From Antedon mediterranea (taxonomy: Eukaryota; Echinodermata; Crinoidea; Comatulida; Antedonidae): a stretch of DNA of 64,000 nucleotides. Positions 1 to 11,400 of this stretch are shown in pieces (within the stretch, counting starts at the first letter, position 1; each line of letters starts with the position of its first letter). The stretch is from assembly GCF_964355755.1 (NCBI RefSeq), contig NC_092679.1, positions 1,982,001-2,046,000 of the forward strand. The letters are read 5' to 3'. The notes under the pieces were generated by a model. It saw only the letters and a program-made list of their open reading frames with translations. It was not told the DNA's origin and did no database searches. The translations under genes were made by a program, and so were the position numbers.

Positions 1-49
1 CCCAACTGCAAAATGGAAAAATTATATTGTGTCAGTTGAGGCTTAGGGA

Positions 50-150
50 TTAGAGTAGAAACAGTCCCTGACACTAGGTCAAACTTGAACCCTGGTCCTT
101 GGAATAAGAAGGCAAGTATGTTAACCACCAAGCTACAGCAGCTCCACTAC
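50..150 (-). repeat. SINE-like remnant with tRNA-like head
   Basis: On the minus strand the sequence reads TAGCTTGGTGGTTAACA (A-box-like, about 121-137), then about 30 bases later GGTTCAAGTTT (B-box-like, about 81-91). This spacing is typical of a tRNA-derived RNA polymerase III promoter. The plus-strand block TTGAGGCTTAGGGA near 38-51 and the 'cactagg' block recur at 10505-10580. It is a degraded insertion, not a functional tRNA gene. Confidence 0.5.
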
Positions 151-374
151 TTCAGGAAATCATTGATATAATTAAGAAATTGTCCATGTGTTAATATGTT
201 AAAAAGTACAGTCATGGCTACCCTTGCTTAATATCTATTGTTGGATGTGAATTGTTCCTGTATGGCTAAGCGGCTGTCTTATTTAGGGGTAATATAGAAT
301 ATTGATATCTATTTTGAAGATGAGCTTTGTGTGTGGCCAACAATAGCATTTTGGATGGTATCGAAACAGCAATA

Positions 375-412
375 TACTACTATTGTACTGCAGTACTACT
401 ATTGTACTGCAG
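375..412 (+). repeat. 19-bp tandem pair
   Basis: TACTACTATTGTACTGCAG occurs twice without change (375-393 and 394-412). Confidence 0.85.
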
Positions 413-1149
413 TAACTAATTTCCACTGACCTTAATAAAAAAGGATAAAAATCAAACATTTGTAAATGTACCATGGAGAATAACTTATTTCAATTTTTTT
501 TTAATAAGAGGCGCATTGTACACTGAATTTTTCCATAACAAATAAGTTTTTAAATTTTATTTTAAAAGAATCGAGAGGAGAATGATCATTATCTTAATCA
601 TTTTTAAAAAGACGCAAAAAAATGTGTCCACCAAAAGTCATAAATTTATTGCATAATTATGATTATTTTGTTGATCCACAATGCTTAACAATTATTTTTT
701 TATTGTTTTGTTGATACTTTATTTGTAAATTTGTGATAATTTACAGATAAATTCTTAATTTAGGTTTACTGTGGACGTTCCTGTTGTATTTTATTTAATA
801 AGGCTTTGTAAAAAAATAACTGACTTCTTGCAGCACAAGTTTGACTTTTTACATAGTAGACTTGGATAAATCCGTAATTCCTGTAATATCAGTTTTAATT
901 AATTATTTAAAACGTGTCATTAGTAAAACATTAGTGTTCAAATGTAGTTCCAAGGACATGGTTGATGGACAGGCAGAAATATGATTGAAAGGAGCCGTGG
1001 GCGAAAAAAAAATAAGGCGTTCATCGTACCCAATGTATTAATTATGGAATTTCTTTGTCTTTAGATGCAATCCATTAAAAAAAGGGATTTTTTTTCCTTA
1101 GAGATTTAGGACTTTTTATATATAGAATTCTTACTATTCGGAATGTTAG

Positions 1150-1273
1150 GCTCTGTCTACACATCAAACTAATTTGACAAAAAAAAGTGTGATATGCCCA
1201 AATATGATAGTGATATTGCCATATATGGGCACATTACATTTTTTTGTCACATGAAGTTTGATAGTGTAAACAA
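1150..1273 (+). mobile_element. Foldback MITE-like element, one-unit copy
   Basis: The left end GCTCTGTCTACACATCAAACT and right end AAGTTTGATAGTGTAAAC are imperfect inverted repeats. Between them lie one copy of the 21-bp unit (CCCAAATATGATAGTGATAT) and CATATATGGGCACAT. It is the same family as the elements at 24884, 43270 and 51811. It has no coding capacity and I could not define a clear target-site duplication. Confidence 0.75.
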
Positions 1274-2073
1274 AAAGGACCAACAAAACAAAGAAAGTGA
1301 TTTTGTAAAGAAACGTTGTAATGAAAATAGCAACCTATCTATAGCTCGGGGTAAAAAGTTGGTAGAGACATATTTAATCTTTGGATTAAGATAGTTATAT
1401 CCTGATAAAAAAAACGGTAGTGGGGAAGTAAATGTGCAAAAATATAGGTTGTACGAAACGAGAGTGCGAAAGTTGAGATCTATATTCATATATAATATAG
1501 GAATACGATAAAATACTTTTATTGCAACATTTGAATTTGTTAAAGTATGCAAAGTATTATTTAAAATCCATAAAAAATATCAATTCATAGAGTGATAACA
1601 AAATGTTCATCAAAGAAACTTGAAACATGATAGTACACCTTGAACAAAGAAATTAATTTTGCGATAATGATAATTTTTCAATGGTGCCGCTTTTTAATTT
1701 AATTTTAAAATTGGAACATTTAATAAAAATGAACAAAGAAGACTTTGCAACATAATTTTCTTTTTTTAATGATAATTTTATAAAAGCATTTTAATTTAAA
1801 TATTTTAACAAATTGTTATACTGTAATTTAATCGTAATATAGTTCTTATGATGTATACGGTAATTTCTCTTCCAAACTTTTGATGTTCTATTATTTATTA
1901 TTTAAAGTTACGTTTTTTGGTTATGCAAACCGCTATGCCAACTAAAAATTGTTAGTTGTAATAATTTTATTTAGCTTTTAATTTCAATAAAAGTTTGTTA
2001 TTGGTTATGATTTTTGTCATTTTTAAAATTAAATAATTTTTAAGATTGATAGTGATATTGTTCATTTTTACAG

Positions 2074-2487
2074 GATCCCGCAGCTTTCTGTGAAAGATTA
2101 CAAGTGCCAAAACATTTAAAACAAAACTGGATGAAAGATCAATGTACCGTTTGCACCACGTCCTCCGCGCAACTCAAGCACGAAGCAGTCTCCATGGTCC
2201 AGTCACTCGAATCAACGCAAGTTAAAAAAGACCCCATGCCAGGCAAACCACCACCAACTCTAACTGGATCACGCGATTTAGCGTCTCTACAACGTTATGT
2301 ATACAGCCAACAAGGTGGCGAAAAAGACTCAAAATACCATAGACAAGTTAGACAGGGACGAGGCTATCCCAATCTTAAAGGGGCGTCGCCGGTTGTTAAA
2401 GAACAAACAAAGAAATACCTGGAAGAGAATTTTCCTGGAAATCATAGTAAAGCACAATTGGCTGCATTGATCGCCCAAAGACAGCAG
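2074..2487 (+). CDS. KIF26: KIF26 exon 1 in window (N-terminal conserved region)
   Basis: The acceptor TTTTTACAG ends at 2073 and the donor GTAAGA starts at 2488. The exon is 414 bp, phase 0 to 0, and encodes residues 1-138. It starts [20 protein letters not shown] and contains CTVC, then [12 protein letters not shown], and ends [12 protein letters not shown]. This matches the pre-motor region of KIF26 proteins, which has Cys pairs and a Leu/Gln-rich helix. The open frame runs on to 2574 through the donor, but that extension (VRPKVYTS...) is intronic. No start codon with a plausible upstream context is present, so earlier exons must lie left of the window. Confidence 0.88.
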
Positions 2488-5400
2488 GTAAGACCCAAAG
2501 TTTACACTTCCTTCAATGTAATACATCTGGTATATAATAAGCCTGCCCCTAATTTTAGGCTTATAACCATGTAAAAGTATTAACAAACTAGAGGGTACTC
2601 CGAGAGTACAAACCTCCGCCTACTGTAAAATTCCCCTACATAAAATGCCCCCTGAATATATTTTTTTTCACATTTTTTTTTATTAGTTCTAAGTGTAAAT
2701 ATGTTAACTGCACACTACAAAGTTGTGGATGACAGTGTGGTGTAATGGTTATGTATCCAGCCTCTCACAGTTGAGATCGCTGGTTCAAGTCCCACTGAGG
2801 TTTTTTTTTTTTTTTATTATTAGTTTTTTATTTTTTTTTTTATAGTTTTTTGTGGACCTTGATCTTTGACCCTGACCCTTCAAAATTTAACCACAATTAT
2901 ATGATGTGTCATTGATCATTGTGGCTAAGTTTGGTGAGAATCGGATAAAAACTGTGGTCTCTATGCAGTAAAACAGTTTTTTGTTAGTTGTGACCTTGAC
3001 CTATGACCTTTCCCCCTCAAATTCGAACTCGTCCAAGCTTTTGGGGCATAGATCATTGTGTCCAAATTTGGTGAGAATCGGATAAAAACTGTGGCCTCCA
3101 GGCTGTTCACAGACACACACACAAACACCCCCACAAACACACACACACACAAACATACAGGGGTGAAAACATAACCTCCTTGGCGGAGGTAATTACTGTG
3201 GTGTTAGTAGCTATACATAAAAATGATATAGCCATTGTGCTGTTTCTTTTTCAACTTTTTTTGATCTTCTAAACATTTACATTTACACAAATGTGGTGTT
3301 AGTAACCATACATGATAATTATATAAATTCTTTTTTTTTTTTATTTTCTTCTAAACATTTACTTTTTACTCTAAAAGTTTGTATCAGAAGCAAATGCATC
3401 GATGCTGATCGGTTTGTTGAGATAATCATCATCCTGTCACTTCCATAATCTTGTACATATCAAGCATTAGAAAGAGTCTTCTTCTCAACAATAGTCGTTT
3501 ATAGGTCTCTTATGGTTGTCTTTCTTCCCAACAATCGTACTAGTTATTGCCATTGTTCCAGCATTACGCATTTAAAGTTATGGATTGCAGTAAACATTGC
3601 TTAACCTCAACGCCCAAGATTACGCCTTCAAGGCCGTAATAATTTCTAATTGAAAATAACTCATCAAATTGATTCTTAAAGATCACATTTTGATCTGTGA
3701 ATTGTGCCAGTATTATAGCAATTAATTAATTATATAAACATGTTTGTTATTTTTTTCATGATGTTTTTTTCATCAAAATTAAAAGAGGCTATTGATGATT
3801 TAAAAAAAATAATAGTTTGTTTTCTTTTCCATATAATAAAAGACAAATAAATTACAGCACAACTTTAGCACAACTTTTTTAAGTGACCTACTTTTTTCTT
3901 GTTTTTTGATGCATGAAGCTTTTTGTGAGATTTGATTTGTATAAGCTTTAAAAGAAAAAAAACTTTCTTTAAAGACACCTTCCCTACGTTTTATAGATCT
4001 AATTTAAGATCACTAACTAAATTAATGTAAAAATAATACTATATGGTCCCATTGGGATAACTTTTTTCGTCTTTAAATGGTTAAAAATGTGAAAAATAAG
4101 TTGATTCTAATAATGATAGCGGCCCATTATGAATCCCAATAGATATAGCTAGCGTACAATGTTCGTACGTTACCGATGTTTACCAGCTAGGCCTACAAAA
4201 CTAAGCCTAGCTAGGCTAGGCCTAAAGACCGTACACGAGAGGTCATTCGCCGCGAGCTACTTAGGTAGTGCATTGTTTCTCACTTTTTATCATAATTTAC
4301 CATAAAACGTATATTTAAGACAAGGAATGACCTGGTTTAATGTTTTTAAAGTAATAATATGTATTATTTTTACAAAAGGTCACAAATTGTAGGGAAGGTG
4401 TCTTTAAATGCTCGAGGGCAATCATGATACAATTCATGGTTCCTAGAAATGCTGACTAAATGAGGCCTGCTTCCCGACGGAAAGCACTTGCTTTTCCCAG
4501 GAGGGGAAGGGGCCTAGAAATAACTCCTCTACCTCTGCTGCCACCACTTTAGTTCCTCTGCACCCAAGAAACTGTATTGCAGGTTTGAGTCCTACATTAA
4601 ACTTGTTAAAGCAAAATGTCTGGAATTACTGAAAACATGTGACAATGTGATATTTACAACTGTAACGCAGAAGGCTAATTCATTTAAGCTAGTGACACCA
4701 TTCCTTTGAGCGCTTCAAGTTAGTTATGTTTAGGAAATGCCGCATTTTTTATTGAATTTGACATAATTGAGCCAATGCTTGTACCGTTAACATTGATGCT
4801 AAACTCTATTGGGTATTAAATATGTACTAAAGAAAACATGATTTATACAGTTTGATTGATCTAAAGATATTTTTGGGAAGGAAATCTGGTAAGAACATTG
4901 AGGGTTTAGCCGGCTTGTTTTGTCAGCCTAATTTTAAATCATGAACTAAAATTAAAGGATGTTTTAAATTTTGCCACAAGTTTGAAATGTAATTCTATTA
5001 TAATTTCTAAAGAACGTCTATTGTTAGTAATAACGTTAAAGGTATTTCTAAATAAACAGTCATTTCCATAAAAGCTTGACAAATTAGAAAAGCTTTCTGA
5101 ATTTAAGGTCGTTGAAGGTTGTTGAAGACGAGAAATGCCATTTATTTAATTTAGTTTGAGACTTTTTTTTTACTAGTTTCAAAGAGACGCTTTATTTTTA
5201 TCACTCAAACCCATTGCCAACCATCAAGCCATTCATGCATACTTGTTATTTTAGTGGTTTCAAGAATGAAGATTAGATAGAAACTGAAATTCCACCTAAG
5301 ATTTAACGACTACTTTTATCTACTTTACTTAACTTTACGATTACAACAAGACTATTTTCTATCCCATTATGTATGGTTAAGTTTAATAGTAGAAATCTCT

Positions 5401-8400
5401 TAATAAATATGTCAGTAGAAAGAATTTTCTAAGAGCTTGGAAGTAAAAAGTCTCAAATGATTAGAAACACATGGTGGATATTGTTCTTTCACGACAGAAA
5501 CATGTTAAATTAGTAACTTAAGGAAGTACTGATTATTTAAAGTTGAATCTTTTATTATCCTCCGTCAAAGATCCTTTATTTTCGGCAGGGTAACTGCTAC
5601 TTTGTTGATTTCCAGGTGGGGGTCTTCTAGAGGTCTTGGGGTTGTGAACAGTTCATTGATGTGCCCTCCTTCCGGTCTTGTTTAAGTTGGGGACTGCTAC
5701 GTGCTAAGTTGCTACTAGTAAAAGGAAAAGCTTGTACTTTTATCTTCCTGTAATTATCGTCTTAATCTGAGAAAAAGAAAGAATAATTCCAATTAAATGA
5801 ATTAACTTATTTATTATTTCCTTCTCTATTGGTATAAATTTTCTTATTTCCTGTTAGGCTAAAAATATGAAAAGAAAGAGATTTCTAATCTTCCTGTCGA
5901 AAAAAAAAATGTGTTGAACTTGAGAAGAACATTTCTGATTGAATAGTTTCTTTTCTTTTTTGCTTAATTTGATAATCAAGTTTTTTCAGATTTTCCTAAT
6001 GTTTAGGTAAAAAAATATCTTGAAAACATCTTATCATCTTTTATCTTTTTAGTCGCGTGGAAGCGACTCTATAGTTCACTATGTCGGTCGGTCGGTCTGT
6101 CTGTCGGTCTGTCAGTCTGTCGGTCCGGTATCACTATGCGTTTTATCGCTTTCTGACCTTATCTTGATATCAGTTTAATCTAACTAAGTCAATTTTTCAC
6201 AGTATATTCCTTATGGCCAGGAATCGATGTGGTTATGTTTTCACGGTGCGCAATAAAAAATTACACGGTCTACACACGATTTAACGAAATCAAGTTTGTA
6301 ATCATATCTTCACAACCATGAATCACAATTAAATAAAATTTGGTACTTATAAATTTCAGGGCATAAATCATCATATAGCAATACAATTACGTGCGTAGCG
6401 CATGTAACGCATGCGTACGCGCGCTTAAAATTTTCAAAATTTATTTTCGATGAAATAAGAGTACGTTTCAGTCAATTTTAAGCGTTTACAAAATTGCCAT
6501 GAGTGCGCAGATTTTTGCGCGCGCACTGCGCGTTAATTGTTATTGCGCACTCTTTTTGCCCGATTTCTGTTTTCTTGACTTACTTTTCAACTCGAAATTA
6601 CGTTATACGAGCTCGTCAAAAGTGACAGGCTACGCACGTGTAAATTAAAAAATATAACTGTTTTTAAACATTTCAACATTTTTAAACATGTTCAGTCATT
6701 TCGGTCAGTTGGTAGGTTGGTCGGTCGGTCGGTAAACACTAAGCACGCGACTGCAGCCATCTATATGGCCTTGTTAATACTAATTGTTAATTGTTAATAC
6801 ATTTAACATTTGTTGAAAACTAACTTTAAATTTTCCTAATTTTGTCATAGTTTGTACAGTGAATTCAATCCATTATAACAAAGTCAATTTATTAAGACAT
6901 TAACAATGGAAAAATCCAACAAGAATAAAGTAAGGTGTGAGCTTTGCACCAATGGGATTAATACCTCATCTCCAAAGGTGGAAGGCGCATCCTGTACGCA
7001 TCAGTGGCCTAATCCTCAGGATTAGGTCAAAGGATTAGGTAACGCTTGAGATTTACAGAGAAACCTAATTAACTTGTCTTTGGAGTTTCTACAGCATGCA
7101 CTTGTTCACTGTGCTTTAAACAATTTGAGTTAGTTTTCAGAAATTAAATTAAAGGTAGTCTACCGCACACATTTGGAAGTATTTTGACAGATTTGTGGAT
7201 AAGACTAAGGGGATAAGATTGATCAACAACATGATGCTCTGATTATGAGTCCTTCTACAGTTAAAATGAGGATCAGAAATTATGAATTTGAACCTCATAA
7301 TAGATCTGCTAGAAAGGTATGTTTAATTGGTTGTTTTTTGGTAGTGTCTAGAAATAATTGGGTCAATGTCAAAAGATTTTACATAAACAACATCTTAATA
7401 ACATTAAGAACTAGAGGGTACTCCGAGAGTACAAACCTCCGCCTACTGTAAAATTCCCCTACATAAAATGCCCCCTGGATAATTTTTTTTTTACATTTTT
7501 TTTTATTAGTTCTAAGTGTAAATATGTTAACTGCACACTACAAAGTTGTGGATGACAGTGTGGTGTAATGGTTATGTATCCAGCCTCTCACAGTTGAGAT
7601 CGCTGGTTCAAGCCCCACTGAGGTTTTTTTTTTTTAATTTTTTTTTTGTTTTTTGTGGACCTTGATATTTGACCCTGACCCTTCAAAATTTAACCATAAT
7701 TATATGATGTGTCATTGATCATTGTGGCTAAGTTGAGAATCGGATCCAAACTGTGGTCTCTAGGCAGTAAATTTGTTTTTTGTTAGTTGTGACCTTGACC
7801 TATGACCTTTCCCCCTCAAATTCGAACTCGTCAGAGCTTTTTTGGCATAGATCATTGTGTCCAAATTTGGTTAGAATCGGATAAAAACTGTGGCCTCCAG
7901 GCTGTTCACAGACACACACACAAACACACACACACCAACACACACACGCACACATACAGGGGTGAAAACATAACCTCCTTGGCGGAGGTAATTATTGCCT
8001 AACATAACATTTAACAAATGTGTGAAAGACAATTCAAATAACATAGAGTTAGATGAATTAAAAGATAATTTTAATTATAACATTTTTTTTTTGGTACAAA
8101 TATTTTTTGGAAAAGGTTTCCAAATTTTGAATCAATTACTTCACCTTACTTAACATTCAATAAGGCATGTGCTATTTTTCAATAAGACGAAAACATGTTT
8201 TTAAAAGTTTTAGCAAGGAAAATAGTTAAACTCAGTATTATAAATCATATATTAAGACTGTTGGTTTTATCCAGCTGTTTTGGTACCTTTAAATTAACAC
8301 CGAGTCCTTGTACACTAAGTAATCTGATTGGTTAATATTAAGTCAGAAATTTAAACAAGATGGTTACTTATGCTGCTCATTACTGCCAATCAGAACAGCT

Positions 8401-11400
8401 CTTTAATTTTGTTGAGCTTAACGAGAGAAACAGAGGTGTATCGAAAACTTGTTTGAGAACCTAACTACTCAAACTTTATAAAACAATTTAAGTAAATTTT
8501 GAGATAATAAATTATTAAATGTATATAATTTCTGTCTGAAATGAAACAACACTTATAATTAAATTGTATAATTAATAACAAATGAGTGTATTTTTAATTT
8601 TTATTTAAAGCACTGTATGATTTGTGGACCTTTCTGGTTTTTAAAATGTGTACATATTCTTGAGATTGAACCATGTCATGGAAAAAAGAAAACAAAGTGT
8701 CTTGTAACTTTACTTAGAAATCTTAGAAACTAATCACGTTTAATTTCTAAAGGAAAGTAAATTGATTGTTATACCTTTAAAATTAAACACATTGCCTCTA
8801 TTCATTTCAAAATCCATTAACTTCTTTTGGAAGATAACTACTTTATAAGAACCATTACATAGACAATACAGGTAAAAGCCAATAATAGGATTAAACTTTG
8901 CAAGTGAGGCAATTGAAGTTGAACATGCGGCGGCAAGGCGCAAAGAAGCCATTGTATCTCTTATTGTCATTGTTTCTTTAAACTATTGTTTGTATCATGG
9001 TGTATTACTCATACTCAATTAACATAAGTTGATTCAACTCAAGTCTGACCCTTATCTGATGCTCAATATCCCTTCACATACTATACACATTTTTGATTTC
9101 TTTTAGAAATTATAGACTAGTTCTGTAGGACATCTAAATTTGAATGGACACAATAAAATTATAATTTAAACACATAATCTCTACAGTAAAGTACTTTACA
9201 TATATCATTTTAACTAATAAACTTTGGTTTTTTGTTTGTATTTTCTATTTTTAATTATTGTTTTCTTTTAATATCATAAGTCTCTTTGTTGTGTTTCATT
9301 AATATGATATATGTAGGTGTCACTAAGCTGAGAAAACTTTAGGCTTTTCTATTCTTCAAAAGGTGTAATTAAAAACTTCCAAACATGCTTCTATCTAGTT
9401 AAATTGAATTAATTTGGATAAGTAGGTTAATAAAACAAGACTTCGCAACTTTTAAACATCTTATACTACATTATAAATAAGTAACTTCTTGTTCACTGTT
9501 GTTGTATTAATTAATGTTTAGTTTATCTTTTTAAGTAATCTTCCCCATTTAATAAATGGATTGATTCAAAGCTCTTGTTTAGCTTTATAAACCGATTATT
9601 CCAGTGCATGAACAATAAACTATCTACTTGATGTTATCACTTAGAGGGAGCCCTCTTCTGTGCATCATCAATATTATTTGAGATCTAGCAGAGTTAATGT
9701 ACTGCTCTCTTAATGAACACACAACTGATACTGTAGTAGCAGACTATCAATATTATTAGCAGACTATACCATGTGTTATGCCTGATGCGTTGATGTTCTG
9801 AGGGGAGAAACCTTTGCAATAATCATTTTAGTGTTCAGCAACTATTGTGGACAAGACCTATCTAAGGCACTATCAAAAAGTGCTGTGGTGTTATTTAGTT
9901 CAGCAAAGTAGCCCCTGCGGCTGGTGGACAATCAACATTCGTAAACTTAGACACTTTTGTAACAATTAATCATGGATATTTATACAAATCTGTATGCTGA
10001 TGTTTACTTGGTTGGTGCATTCATTTATCTATTACATCGTATAAATTAGGCCTAACCATATTTTAATTAGATTTGTTAGTTTTGCTTGTTGAGGTGTATG
10101 GCATTTTCAACTAAGGTTCGACAGTTCGATCTTGTGAACAAGTGTTCCGAACAAAATACCTACCATAATTTTTTATGAAGCTTGATTATTTAGGGGTTAG
10201 GTAGATGTATTTGCCTTTCAAAATAATATAATGAAAAACTATTTTAAATCTCTGTCTTACTGTGCAATACAACAACACTGCAAAAGTAGATCTATGTACT
10301 TCAATAATACCATCATTAATATCGAGTTATTGCAACATTAATTTAATAAAATCCCTGAAGAATAAACTCAATATAAACTGCAAACAAAACAAAAAGCTAA
10401 TATTCATGAACAGAAATTTTTTTTTTCTTATGCATCCAACAGACAGCTATTAACTAGGATGGCTAAACTATTTAATAATTTAGCATGCTTATAAACTAAG
10501 TCTCATTTGAGGCTTAGGGAGTGGAGTTGAAAGAGTTGTGTATGAGTTTACAACCCTGGCACTAGGTCTGGATTTAAATTAGAAATTGATCTACATCATA
10601 AAGAAATATTTAATATTTATGCTGATTTTATTTGTTTTATTATTTATATTTCAGTCTGTTTTTTTAATTTATTGAATTTCAATAAATTAATTTATTCTAA
10701 ATAATATAGAGGTAAAGTCCAGATTAGCCCAATTTCTCAAATTTGACCTGATGATATTACAGTAATAAGAATAATACTAAAATCTAGGTCCCTACTGGTC
10801 AGTACTTGGAGGATGAATCATGATTCTGTAATTCTGTACTTAAATTATTTTAACATAAAATTCAACCATGCACACTTTTCTAATTATTTATTCTATAGCT
10901 CAGAGGGAGCTTAAACAGGATTAAATAAGATTAAAACCAAATAGCCTAATAAACAATCACTATTTCATTGTTAAATCAAAATTAATTTCGTTTGGTTTAT
11001 GCATTCAATAATTCAATATACATATGACCTACATATTTTTTTTCAATTAATTTCAGCAAATTCTGATTCATTTTCCCCCCCTTATAAGCATATTGAATGT
11101 GTGTGTTTTGAGTATGCGCCCACCCTTAACACTTACTATATTACATCACGCATCATTGCTGTTAATTTTTGTTGAATGACTTCACGGTACATCAAAGGGT
11201 CCGAAATTCATCAGTGCACACTTCACATCCTATGTGTGTAATTTGTTACCTAGTGGCGTTGGAATTTCACGAGGTTTTAACCGGTACTGTTCAACTCTTT
11301 TACTTTTTCTGTTAAAACTATCAGCGTAAATACCTTTACGAATCTTTGCAAATTGAATTCATTAGCGGCCTGTGTGTTGGAGACTAACCAGACAAACTTT

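Larger units (their letters stand above)
1..2073 (+). other. Intron (3' part) upstream of the first exon seen
   Basis: AT-rich non-coding sequence ending in a canonical TTTTTACAG acceptor. It contains a SINE-like remnant near 1-150, a 19-bp tandem pair at 375-412 and one foldback element at 1150-1273. The short open frames on both strands lack codon bias or recognisable domains, and I see no other gene in it. Confidence 0.75.

Noticed and set aside
2961-3152. Small minus-strand frame [14 protein letters not shown]...
   Set aside because: It is the translated CA tract and body of the ~600-bp repeat. The equivalent frame in the second copy is not preserved.
4540-4620. Possible plus-strand tRNA-like B box (GGTTTGAGTCC)
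   Set aside because: No partner A box or stem structure in the preceding 60 bases.
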